This document shows positions 35,094 to 42,981 of a DNA stretch of 64,000 bases, one piece after another; position 1 is the first letter of the stretch, and every line of letters begins with the position of its first letter. Below the pieces are notes generated by a model, which was not told where the DNA came from, ran no database searches, and saw nothing but the letters and a program-made list of their open reading frames with translations. Made by a program: the position numbers and the translations under genes. This stretch comes from TK10-74A sp965217625 (GTDB lineage: Bacteria > Chloroflexota > Dehalococcoidia > Bin125), in contig OZ244557.1 in the NCBI GenBank assembly GCA_965217625.1, forward strand, positions 1,860,001-1,924,000, given 5' to 3'.

Positions 35094-36619
35094 GGCTGCG
35101 CGGCCTCCTCACTCTGATCCTCGCTGGGACGCTGGGCGCGGTCGAGTACCCAGCGCACCAAGGTCCGCACGGGCACTCCGGTCGCGCCCTTGACGGTTGT
35201 GCCGTGGTCCTTGTCGGCGTCGTCGGTGCCGGCCATGTCCAGGTGCACCCACGGCGTGTCGCCGGCGAACACCTGCAGGAACTTGGCCGCCGTGATCGCG
35301 CCAGCGTAGCGGCCGCCGACGTTCTTCACGTCGGCGATGGGGCTCTTAATCAGTTCGGCGTACTCCTCGAACATCGGCAGCGCCCAGATCTTCTCGCCCG
35401 CCGCCGCGCCGGCCGCGATGACCTCCGCGCCGAGCGCGTCGTCGTTGGTCATCAGGCCGGTGGTCGTCGTGCCCAGCGCGACGGCGCAGGCGCCGGTCAG
35501 CGTCGCGACGTCGATCAGCGGCGCGAGGCCCAGGTGGTTCGCGTAGCAGAGCGCGTCGGCGAGCACGAGGCGGCCCTCGGCGTCGGTGTTGAGCACCTCA
35601 ATGGTCTTGCCGTTCATCGCAGTGAGCACGTCGCTGGGCTTGATGGCGCTGCCGCCGGGCATGTTCTCGGTCGCGGGGACGATGGCCGTGACGTTGATCG
35701 GGGCGCCCAGGCGGGCCAGGGCGCCGGTCGCCGCGATGACGGCCGCGCCGCCGCTCATGTCCTGCTTCATGGTGACCATGCTGGCCGACGGTTTGAGCGA
35801 GATGCCGCCCGTATCGAAGGTGATGCCCTTGCCGATCAGGCCCAGGCCGGGCTCGTCGCCGCCGCCGCGGTGGCGCAGCACGATCAGCTTGGCCGGCTGA
35901 TGGGAGCCCTTGGCCACGCCCAGGAAGGAGCCCATGCCGAGCGCGGCGGCGTCGCTCTCCTCGAGCACCTGGAACTCCAGGCCGGTGTCGCGGGCCAGCG
36001 CCTGGGCGCGGGCGGCCATCTCGGTGGGCGTGAGCAGGTTGCTGGGCTCGTTCGCGAGGTCGCGCGCGAGGTTGGCCGCCTCGCCCAGGATGACGCCGCG
36101 GCGCACGCCCTCGGCGACCGCCGCCGCGTCCGTGCCGAGCACGCGCGCCCCGCTGATCGACTTGGGCGCCTCCGCGGGATGCAGGTGGCGGTCGAAGCGG
36201 TAGAGGCCGAGCGTCAGCCCCTCGGCGACGGCCTGCGCGACATCCGTCTCGTCCAGCGCGTCCAGGGGGGCGCCCGCGATGGCGACATCGATCGCGCCGT
36301 CGGCGAGCCCGCGGGCGCGGCGCGCGGCGCTCGCGGTGGCGTGGCGCACCCGGTCGAGGTCGATGCCGGCGGCGTCGCCCAGCCCGGCGATCAGGACGCG
36401 CGTCATGGGCGCGCGCCCCAGCGTGTGCACGACGCCGACCTGGCCGCGCTTGCCGGTCAGCTCGCCCTCCGCGACGAGCGCGGCCAGGCCGCCGTCGAGC
36501 AGGGCGTCGATCGCGCGGGCGGGGCCGCCGGCCAGGACGTCGTCCCCGGCGGGGACGAAGACCAGCAGGTGGGCGGCGCGGCTCTGCGTCGCGGCGGTCG
36601 TGGCGGCAGCGATCTCCAT
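35090..36619 (-). CDS. pepA: Leucyl aminopeptidase (M17)
   Basis: A 509-residue cytosolic metallo-aminopeptidase. An N-terminal macro-like domain (about residues 1-180) precedes the catalytic domain with GLGLIGKGITFDTGGISLK, KQDMSGGAAVI, PATENMPGG, the signature NTDAEGRLVLADAL and IDVATLTGACAVALG. Metal ligands and the catalytic Lys and Arg are in place. GGGGAGA precedes the ATG at 36619. It is followed by the FTR-like gene in overlap. Confidence 0.95.
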   Translation of the reverse strand: MEIAAATTAATQSRAAHLLVFVPAGDDVLAGGPARAIDALLDGGLAALVAEGELTGKRGQVGVVHTLGRAPMTRVLIAGLGDAAGIDLDRVRHATASAARRARGLADGAIDVAIAGAPLDALDETDVAQAVAEGLTLGLYRFDRHLHPAEAPKSISGARVLGTDAAAVAEGVRRGVILGEAANLARDLANEPSNLLTPTEMAARAQALARDTGLEFQVLEESDAAALGMGSFLGVAKGSHQPAKLIVLRHRGGGDEPGLGLIGKGITFDTGGISLKPSASMVTMKQDMSGGAAVIAATGALARLGAPINVTAIVPATENMPGGSAIKPSDVLTAMNGKTIEVLNTDAEGRLVLADALCYANHLGLAPLIDVATLTGACAVALGTTTTGLMTNDDALGAEVIAAGAAAGEKIWALPMFEEYAELIKSPIADVKNVGGRYAGAITAAKFLQVFAGDTPWVHLDMAGTDDADKDHGTTVKGATGVPVRTLVRWVLDRAQRPSEDQSEEAAQP

Positions 36620-36733
36620 GAACTCTCCCCCGTGTCGCTCGTTCCGAGCGGTGGGCGGCGCGATCCTAGCATCGCGCGGGCGTGACGGCGCGGTCGCTAC
36701 CACGGCGTGTGTGGCCTGGCTACCGTGGGCCGT

Positions 36734-37549
36734 ATGACGATCCTGGCACGCCCCCAGCAGGGACCGTCCCGCCTGGGCTCGCGGCTGCGCGCCGCCGCGC
36801 TGCGCGCCGGTCTGCAGGCCGGTCTCCGGGGCTGTGGCCGCGAGCTGGCGCTGGTCGTCGTGGGGGGGCTGGTCTACTACCTGATTCGGGGGGCCGTGAT
36901 CGATCGGGCGGCCGAGGCATTCGCCCGGGCCGGCGACCTGATCGCCCTGGAGCGCCGCCTGGGCATCTTCTGGGAGCCGGCGATGCAGGACTGGATCCTG
37001 GGCTCGCGGGCGCTGATCGATCTGTCCAACGCGGTCTACTTCTGGCTGCACATGCCGCCCATCGTCGTGCTGGCGGTGTGGCTGTTCTGGCGCAACCGAC
37101 ACGTCTACCGGCTGACCCGCAACGCCTTCCTGGGCTCGGCCGTCGTGGCGCTGGTTTGCTACGCGGCGCTGCCGGTCGCGCCGCCGCGCTTCTTCCCCGA
37201 GCTGGGCTTCGTCGACACGATGGCGCTCTACAGCGAGGCCAGCTATCAGGCCCAGGAGGTGGGCCTGTTCGTGAACCCGTACGCGGCGCTGCCCAGCCTG
37301 CACTTCGGCTGGGCGCTGCTGCTGGGGCTGGCGATGTGGCTGGCTCGGCCCCCGGGTCGCTGGGCCTGGGCGTTCGCCGCGGGGGCGGCGCTGATCGTGG
37401 GGGGGCAGGGCGTCGCGATCGTGCTGACGGGCAACCACTTCATCCTCGACGCCGTGGCGGGAGCCGGGGCGGCGGGCCTGGGGCTGGCGGCGGCGCTCGT
37501 CTGGCGACGGCGCTCGTCTGGCGACGGCGGCGCGCGTCTGGCAGAGTGA
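36734..37549 (+). CDS. PAP2-superfamily membrane phosphatase/phosphotransferase
   Basis: A 271-residue membrane protein of the Aur1/Ipt1-like PAP2 group. About six helices span the protein; the catalytic pair is AALPSLHFGWALL (His in the second phosphatase motif) and LTGNHFILDAVAG (third motif). Family members remove or transfer phosphate groups on lipids at the membrane surface. The start at 36734 (MTILARPQQGP) is preferred over an upstream GTG. It is divergent from pepA. Confidence 0.82.
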   Translation: MTILARPQQGPSRLGSRLRAAALRAGLQAGLRGCGRELALVVVGGLVYYLIRGAVIDRAAEAFARAGDLIALERRLGIFWEPAMQDWILGSRALIDLSNAVYFWLHMPPIVVLAVWLFWRNRHVYRLTRNAFLGSAVVALVCYAALPVAPPRFFPELGFVDTMALYSEASYQAQEVGLFVNPYAALPSLHFGWALLLGLAMWLARPPGRWAWAFAAGAALIVGGQGVAIVLTGNHFILDAVAGAGAAGLGLAAALVWRRRSSGDGGARLAE

Positions 37550-37590
37550 CGGGGACCGAATAGGCGCCGAAAAGCCGAAGGAGCTGCATC

Positions 37591-37905
37591 ATGCTGATAA
37601 CGACGTCGGACGACGTCCCGGGCCGGGAGATCGCGGAGACGCTGGGGCTCGTGACCGCCAACACGGTGCGCGCCCGTCACCTGGGCCGGGACGTCCTGGC
37701 GAGCCTGAAGGCCATCGTGGGGGGCGAGATCGGCGCCTACCGGCAGCTGCTCAGGGAGGCGCGGGCGCAGGCGCTGGCGGAACTGGAGGCGACGGCGGAA
37801 GCCGAGGGCGCGGACGCGATCGTCGCCCTGCGCATGACGACCTCGTCGGTGCTGCAGGGGGCGTCGGAGATCATGGTCTACGGCACGGCCGTCAAACTGC
37901 GCTGA
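37591..37905 (+). CDS. YbjQ/UPF0145 family heavy-metal-binding domain protein
   Basis: A 104-residue protein matching the YbjQ (DUF74) family: LITTSDDVPGREIAETLGLV, TVRARHLGRDVLASLKAIVGGEI split across the middle, and GADAIVALRMTTSSV. Family members form pentamers of unknown function. AAGGAG stands nine bases before the ATG. Confidence 0.88.
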   Translation: MLITTSDDVPGREIAETLGLVTANTVRARHLGRDVLASLKAIVGGEIGAYRQLLREARAQALAELEATAEAEGADAIVALRMTTSSVLQGASEIMVYGTAVKLR

Positions 37906-37940
37906 GCGCTGGCGCCGGCCTGGCCTAGTTGCGGCGTCGC

Positions 37941-38288
37941 CTAGTTGCGGTCGTGATACGCGTCGATGGGGCCCAGCGGCGTGTAGATCTCGGCGCTGAG
38001 TTCCTGCAGTTGGGCGCGCCAGTGATCCCAATCGCGGCGGGCTTGCTGCGCCTCGGTCGAGGCGAGGGCGGGCTGGACGGCGGCGTTGTCGGCGAACTCG
38101 AACATCATCAGGTGCGTGCCCGCCGGGTCGTGGGGGCCGCGGACGCGCTGCGCGCGCACGATGCCGGGGATGCCCAGCACGTGCGGCAGGTGGGTGTCGC
38201 GGTACCACGCCTCAAACTCCGGCATCACGTCGGGCGCGACCCGGGCCCGCACCCAGAGGCTGGGATGGTGATTGAGGTCGCTCGTCAC
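37941..38288 (-). CDS. Dimeric alpha/beta-barrel (EthD/ABM-like) protein
   Basis: A 115-residue protein with the ferredoxin-like barrel pattern: LWVRARVAPDVMPEFEAWYR, THLPHVLGIPGIVRAQRV and HLMMFEFADNAAVQPALAS. Similar proteins are small oxygenases or of unknown role; no catalytic residues can be assigned. Start is GTG at 38288. Confidence 0.65.
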   Translation of the reverse strand: MTSDLNHHPSLWVRARVAPDVMPEFEAWYRDTHLPHVLGIPGIVRAQRVRGPHDPAGTHLMMFEFADNAAVQPALASTEAQQARRDWDHWRAQLQELSAEIYTPLGPIDAYHDRN

Positions 38289-38678
38289 ATCAGCGCCCGT
38301 CCCGTGCCCGCGGCCAGCCTGGGCGCGCGGGGCATGCGTACGATTCTCCCAGGCGCGGTGTCAGGGGTCTATGCGCCTTATCCTTCTGTCAACGCCGTGT
38401 CAGCGCTGGTCGCGATCGACGCGCGCGGCCCGGCCGTCGCGGGGCCGACATTCGCGATCGGGCCGGCGCCGGGGCGTGTGTTGCCCGCGCGCGGGGCTGT
38501 GGTAGGATTCCGTCGAGACGAAGCCCGTGCGCATCGCGGATGCCACGGATGGCGAGCGCGGCCCCGGCCCCGGACACGTGGGGCGGCAGGTCAGGCGGAC
38601 CACAGCCGACGCTCGCAGTCTACCGTCCTTCCGACTAGCCGCGTTTCGGGCCATGCTTAGGGCCATGTCTAGGGAACA
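38289..38678. other. 390-base leader region of rpsO
   Basis: No gene seen. It contains the predicted rpsO promoter at 38481-38508 and a leader of about 165 bases, long enough for translational control by S15, although I cannot identify the pseudoknot. Confidence 0.5.
38481..38508 (+). promoter_or_regulatory. Candidate rpsO promoter
   Basis: TTGCCC, 16 bases, TAGGAT. It is the best sigma-70-like pair in the rpsO leader, 170 bases before the start codon. Confidence 0.4.
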
Positions 38679-38945
38679 ATGCTGACGCAAGACCAGAAGA
38701 CCGTGATCACGCGTGAGTACCGGGTCCACGACACGGACACGGGGTCGGCCGAGGTCCAAGTGGCCATGCTGACCAGCCGAATCAGCGGTCTGACCGATCA
38801 CCTGCGGGCCAACAAGCACGACTACAGCTCGCGGCGCTCGCTGATGAAGTTGGTCGGCCGCCGCCGCCGCCTGCTGGCGTACCTGAACAAGACGGACGTC
38901 GGGCGGTACCGCCAGTTGATCGGCAGTCTGGGGCTGCGCCGCTAG
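38679..38945 (+). CDS. rpsO: Ribosomal protein S15
   Basis: An 88-residue small-subunit protein binding 16S rRNA. ITREYRVHDTDTGSAEVQVA, LTDHLRANKHDYSSRRSL and RRRRLLAYLNKTDVGRY are the family core. Length is exactly typical. The order rpsO-pnp is the common bacterial arrangement. Confidence 0.97.
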   Translation: MLTQDQKTVITREYRVHDTDTGSAEVQVAMLTSRISGLTDHLRANKHDYSSRRSLMKLVGRRRRLLAYLNKTDVGRYRQLIGSLGLRR

Positions 38946-39251
38946 GCGCCCCCAAGTCGCGACGGTACGCGTCGCGACCACACGCGTCGCGACGGGGAGG
39001 ATCCCGGCGGCGCGGGCAGAGGAGACCGGCGGCCCCGCAGGGACGCGCAAGCGCGCGACCCGGGACGGCCGCAACGCCGCGAACGCGGCATGAGGATTGG
39101 TACACGCGCCCGAGAACGACGGCGCACCACACGCGCGGGAACGAAGGAAACGTTACCCCCGCACCCACGGGCCTCCGGTGCAGGACATCGGCGCCCCCCA
39201 TATATGCCCCGACGTATCGCTCCGGGCAGAGAAAGAGGAACACGGAAACGC
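38946..39251. other. rpsO-pnp intergenic leader
   Basis: 306 bases without a gene. In other bacteria this spacer carries the RNase III-cut stem that lets PNPase control its own mRNA. GC-rich inverted words (for example GCGCGC around 39047) could fold, but I cannot define the structure. Confidence 0.4.
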
Positions 39252-41969
39252 ATGAAGCATTCGTACGACATGGACCTGGCCGGGCGACCGCTCAGCCTGG
39301 AGACCGGAGAGCTGGCCCAGCAGGCCGGGGGCGCGGTCACGCTGCGCTACGGCGACACGATGCTGCTGGCCACGGTCACGGCCAGCGAGCCGCGGCGCGG
39401 GATCGACTTCTTCCCGCTGTCGGTGGAGTTTGAGGAGCGGCTCTACGCCGCCGGCCGCATCCCCGGCTCGTTCTTCCGGCGCGAGGGCCGGCCGACCACG
39501 GCCGCCGTCCTCTCGGCCCGCCTGACCGACCGGCCCCTGCGGCCGCTCTTCCCCAAGGGCTACATGGACGACACCCAGATCGTCATCACGGTGCTCTCCG
39601 CCGACATGGAGAACCCGCTCGACACGCTGGGCACGATCGCCGCCAGCGCCGCGCTGACGATCTCCGACGTGCCCTTCGACGGCCCCGTCGCCTCGGTGCG
39701 GATCGGGCACGTCGACGGCGAGCTGGTCCTGCAGCCGACCTGGGCGGAGATCGCCACGAGCGACCTCAACCTGGTCGTCGCGGGGACCAAGGACGCGATC
39801 ATGATGGTCGAGGCCGAGGCCGGCGAGGTGCCGGAGTCGCTGCTCGTCGACGCCATGGCGCTGGGCCAAGAGGCGATCAGCGAGCTCGTCGCGCTGCAGG
39901 AGCAGATGCTCGACCTGGCGAAGCCGAAGCGGGCCTTCACGCCGCGCAGCGTCGACCCCGACGCGCTGGCGCGGGCCGAGGCCGCGATCGGCGACGACCT
40001 CGTCGCGTCGCTGTCGCCGAGCTCGGGCCTGACCAAGGCCGAGCGCGACACCGCGCGCAACGCGCTGCGGGCCAAACTGCTCGACGGCGCCGAGGGGGAG
40101 GAGAGCGAAGCGCTCGGCCTGGCCTTCGACTCGCTGGAGAAGCAGGCCGTGCGCCGCGAGATCCTCGAGAACGGGGCGCGGCCCGACGGTCGCGGCCTGG
40201 GCGACCTGCGGCCGCTGTCGGGCAGCGTGGGGATGGTCCCGCGCACGCACGGCTCGGGGCTGTTCCAGCGCGGCGAGACGCAGGTGCTCTCGCTGACGAC
40301 GCTGGCCGGCACCGGCATGGCGCAGCGCCTCGACGACCTCACCCCCGACGACAGCAAGCGCTTCATGCACCACTACAACTTCCCGCCCTTCTCGGTGGGG
40401 GAGACCGGGCGCATCGGCTCGACGGGCCGCCGCGAGCTGGGCCACGGGATGCTGGGCGAGCGCGCGCTGGCGAACATCCTGCCCGACGTTGAGACGTTCC
40501 CCTACACGATCCGCATCGTCTCCGAGGTGCTCTCGTCCAACGGCAGCACCTCGATGGCGAGCGTGTGCGCCGCCGTGCTCTCGATGATGGACGCCGGCGT
40601 GCCGATCAAGAAGCCGATCGCGGGCATCGCGATGGGACTGATCAAGGGCGCGGCCGCCGACGACATCGCCGTGCTGACCGACATCGCCGGGCTGGAGGAC
40701 CACCTGGGCGACATGGACTTCAAGGTCGCCGGCAGCCGCGACGGGGTGACCGCCCTGCAGATGGACATCAAGGTCAAGGGCATTGAGTTGCCGATCATGG
40801 CGCAGGCCCTCGCGCAGGCCAAGGACGCGCGGCTGAAGATCATCGACCTGATCCTGGACACCATCGCGCAACCGCGCGAGGACATGTCGCCGTACGCGCC
40901 GCGGATGCACCGCGTCGACGTGCCGCAGGAGAAGATCGGCGCCATCATCGGCCCGGGCGGCAAGACGATCCGCCAGCTCGAGGCCGACTCGGGCGCGGGC
41001 ATCGACATCAACGACGACGGCGCGGTCTACGTCACCGCCGTCGATCAGGCGTCGGCCGAGAAGGCGATCAACGCCATCCGCGCGCTGACCAAGGAGGTCG
41101 AGCGGGGCGAGAAGTACACCGGCAAGGTGTCGCGCATCCTGCCGTTCGGGGCCTTCGTCGAGATCCTGCCGGGCAAGGACGCCCTGGTGCACATCTCCGA
41201 GTTGGCGGACTACCACGTGCCGTCGGTGGAGGATGTGGTCAAGATCGGCGACGAGATCGAGGTCGTCGTGACGGAGATCGACAACCTGGGCCGCATCAAC
41301 GCGTCGCGCCGCGCGCTGCTGAGCGGCCAAGAGGGCAGCCGCGAGGGCGGTGGCGGTGGCCGTCGCGAGGGCGGCGACGATCGCGGGCCCCGCGGACGGG
41401 GTCGCGGCGACCGCGGCGACCGCGGTGACCGCGGCGACCGCGGCCGGCGCGGCGAACGCAGCGACCGTGGCGGTCGTGATAGTCGGCCCCGGGACGACCG
41501 GCCCCGCGACGATCGGCCTCGCGACAGTCGGCCCCGTGACGACCGGCCCCGTGACGACCGGCCCCGCGAGGACCGGCCCAGTGACTCCGCCCGCGACGAA
41601 TCGGGCGACGCCGGCCGCGAGCGGCCCCCGGCGGCCCCCCGCTACGCCCCGCGCGACCGCGACCAAGACGCCGCCCCCGAGCGTGCAGCGGCCCCGGCCG
41701 GCCGCGCGCCGCGCGCCGCGGAGGATGAACCCGCCGCCGATGGGGAAGGCCGCCGCCGCCGTCGCCGCCGCCGCCGGCGTCCCGAGGACGGAGACGCCCC
41801 CGCCGCCGACAGCGCGCCGGCGGAGCGTCAGCCCGACTCGACCGACTCGGGTGGCCGCCGCCGCCTGCGGCTGGGCTTCAGCCGCGACCGTCGCTTCGGC
41901 GGCCCGGACGAGCCGCCGGGACCGCCGCCGCCACCGCGCTCCGACTTCGGGGCGCCCGCCAACCACTGA
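39252..41969 (+). CDS. pnp: Polyribonucleotide nucleotidyltransferase with long disordered tail
   Basis: A 905-residue exoribonuclease. Two RNase PH domains (GDTMLLATVTAS, RPLFPKGYMDDTQIV; GLFQRGETQVLSLTTL, GSTSMASVCAAVLSMMDAG) flank a helical linker. A KH domain (KIGAIIGPGGKTIRQLE) and S1 domain (YTGKVSRILPFGAFVEILPG) follow. Normal PNPase ends near residue 700; here about 210 more residues follow: RGDRGD repeats, RPRDD repeats, Pro/Ala stretches and a run of ten Arg. Such a tail suggests RNA binding or a degradosome scaffold. I use ATG 39252, which starts MKHSYDMDLAGRP. Confidence 0.95.
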   Translation: MKHSYDMDLAGRPLSLETGELAQQAGGAVTLRYGDTMLLATVTASEPRRGIDFFPLSVEFEERLYAAGRIPGSFFRREGRPTTAAVLSARLTDRPLRPLFPKGYMDDTQIVITVLSADMENPLDTLGTIAASAALTISDVPFDGPVASVRIGHVDGELVLQPTWAEIATSDLNLVVAGTKDAIMMVEAEAGEVPESLLVDAMALGQEAISELVALQEQMLDLAKPKRAFTPRSVDPDALARAEAAIGDDLVASLSPSSGLTKAERDTARNALRAKLLDGAEGEESEALGLAFDSLEKQAVRREILENGARPDGRGLGDLRPLSGSVGMVPRTHGSGLFQRGETQVLSLTTLAGTGMAQRLDDLTPDDSKRFMHHYNFPPFSVGETGRIGSTGRRELGHGMLGERALANILPDVETFPYTIRIVSEVLSSNGSTSMASVCAAVLSMMDAGVPIKKPIAGIAMGLIKGAAADDIAVLTDIAGLEDHLGDMDFKVAGSRDGVTALQMDIKVKGIELPIMAQALAQAKDARLKIIDLILDTIAQPREDMSPYAPRMHRVDVPQEKIGAIIGPGGKTIRQLEADSGAGIDINDDGAVYVTAVDQASAEKAINAIRALTKEVERGEKYTGKVSRILPFGAFVEILPGKDALVHISELADYHVPSVEDVVKIGDEIEVVVTEIDNLGRINASRRALLSGQEGSREGGGGGRREGGDDRGPRGRGRGDRGDRGDRGDRGRRGERSDRGGRDSRPRDDRPRDDRPRDSRPRDDRPRDDRPREDRPSDSARDESGDAGRERPPAAPRYAPRDRDQDAAPERAAAPAGRAPRAAEDEPAADGEGRRRRRRRRRRPEDGDAPAADSAPAERQPDSTDSGGRRRLRLGFSRDRRFGGPDEPPGPPPPPRSDFGAPANH

Positions 41970-41977
41970 GCGCACAG

Positions 41978-42000
41978 GGGGCCCCTCGCCGAGGGGCCCC
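41978..42000 (+). terminator. Hairpin after pnp
   Basis: GGGGCCCCTC, loop GCC, GAGGGGCCCC: a perfect 10-bp stem nine bases after the pnp stop. There is no T-run, so read-through to dapB is possible. Confidence 0.7.
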
Positions 42001-42018
42001 GCTTGACGGAGGCCCGGC

Positions 42019-42813
42019 ATGCCGATTCGCGTCGTGGTGAGCGGCACGGGCAACATGGGCCGCCGCCTGCTGGAGACCTTCGGCGCGACGGCCGACACCG
42101 ACGTCGTGGGCGTGCTGGAGAAGTTCTCCGCCGGCGACCGCTACCCGCTGCCCGGCGGCGGCGAGGCGCCGCTGGCCCAGGATGTCGCGGCGCTGGCCGA
42201 CTTCGGCGCCGACGTGGTGGTGGACTTCAGCAACGCGGCCTGGACGGGGGCGCTATTGCCGGCCGCCGTCGCGGCGGGCGTGCGGCCGGTGATCGGCACC
42301 TCGGGCCTGTCCGACGCGCTGATCGCCGAGACGGCCCAGGCCTGCGCGGCGCGCGGGCTGGGCGGCGTGATCGCGGCGAACTTCGCGCTGGGGGCGGTGA
42401 TGATGATGCACCTGGCGCGCGTCGCGGCGCCGTTCTTCGACGCGGTCGAGGTCATCGAGCAGCACCACGACGGCAAGGTCGATGCGCCGTCGGGCACGGC
42501 CATGGCGACGGCGCAGGCCATGCGCGAGGCCCGAGGCCGCGACTTCACGCGCAACGTCGCGGAGCGGGAGACGCTGCCCGACGCGCGCGCCGCGGCGCTG
42601 GGCGGCGTGACGCTGCACGCCGTGCGGCTGCCGGGGCTGGTCGCGCATCAGACGGTGCTGTTCGGCGGGCTGGGCGAGACGCTGACGATCCGCCACGACT
42701 CGATGGATCGGGAGTCGTTCATGCCGGGCGTGCTGCGCGGCGTCCGCGCGGCGATGGAACTCGACCACCTGGTGGTCGGCCTGGACCGCGTGCTGGGCCT
42801 GCGGGGCGACTAG
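42019..42813 (+). CDS. dapB: 4-Hydroxy-tetrahydrodipicolinate reductase
   Basis: A 264-residue NAD(P)H enzyme of the lysine/diaminopimelate pathway. VVVSGTGNMGRRLLETFG is a dinucleotide loop (usually GAxGxMG), DFSNAAW, VIGTSGL and the catalytic EQHHDGKVDAPSGTA follow. In most genomes it lies beside asd and dapA; here those lie at 45.9-47.9 kb with an inverted SBP gene and repeats between. Confidence 0.9.
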   Translation: MPIRVVVSGTGNMGRRLLETFGATADTDVVGVLEKFSAGDRYPLPGGGEAPLAQDVAALADFGADVVVDFSNAAWTGALLPAAVAAGVRPVIGTSGLSDALIAETAQACAARGLGGVIAANFALGAVMMMHLARVAAPFFDAVEVIEQHHDGKVDAPSGTAMATAQAMREARGRDFTRNVAERETLPDARAAALGGVTLHAVRLPGLVAHQTVLFGGLGETLTIRHDSMDRESFMPGVLRGVRAAMELDHLVVGLDRVLGLRGD

Positions 42814-42921
42814 CCGGGCGCGGCGCCGCGCGCGATCAGTCGCCGGCGATGCGCCGGTTCCGCTCCAGCCGTGTCGCGGTCAGGTCCGCCGATGCGCGCA
42901 CGGTGGGGGGTGAGGTTCCCC

Positions 42922-42976
42922 CTCCCGGTCCCCCCTCTCCATCGCTTCAGATGGAGAGGGGGTTAGGGGGTGAGGT
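42922..42976 (-). repeat. Dispersed palindromic repeat, copy B
   Basis: Arms at 42931-42943 and 42950-42962, then the TTAGGGGGTGAGG flank, ending six bases from the SBP1 stop. It is inverted relative to copy C at the other end of SBP1. A partial flank precedes it at 42905-42920. Confidence 0.88.
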
Positions 42977-42981
42977 CGCGC

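Noticed and set aside
39153..42098. A 981-codon minus-strand frame opposite pnp
   Set aside because: Mirror of the PNPase coding strand; PNPase motifs on the plus strand are unambiguous.
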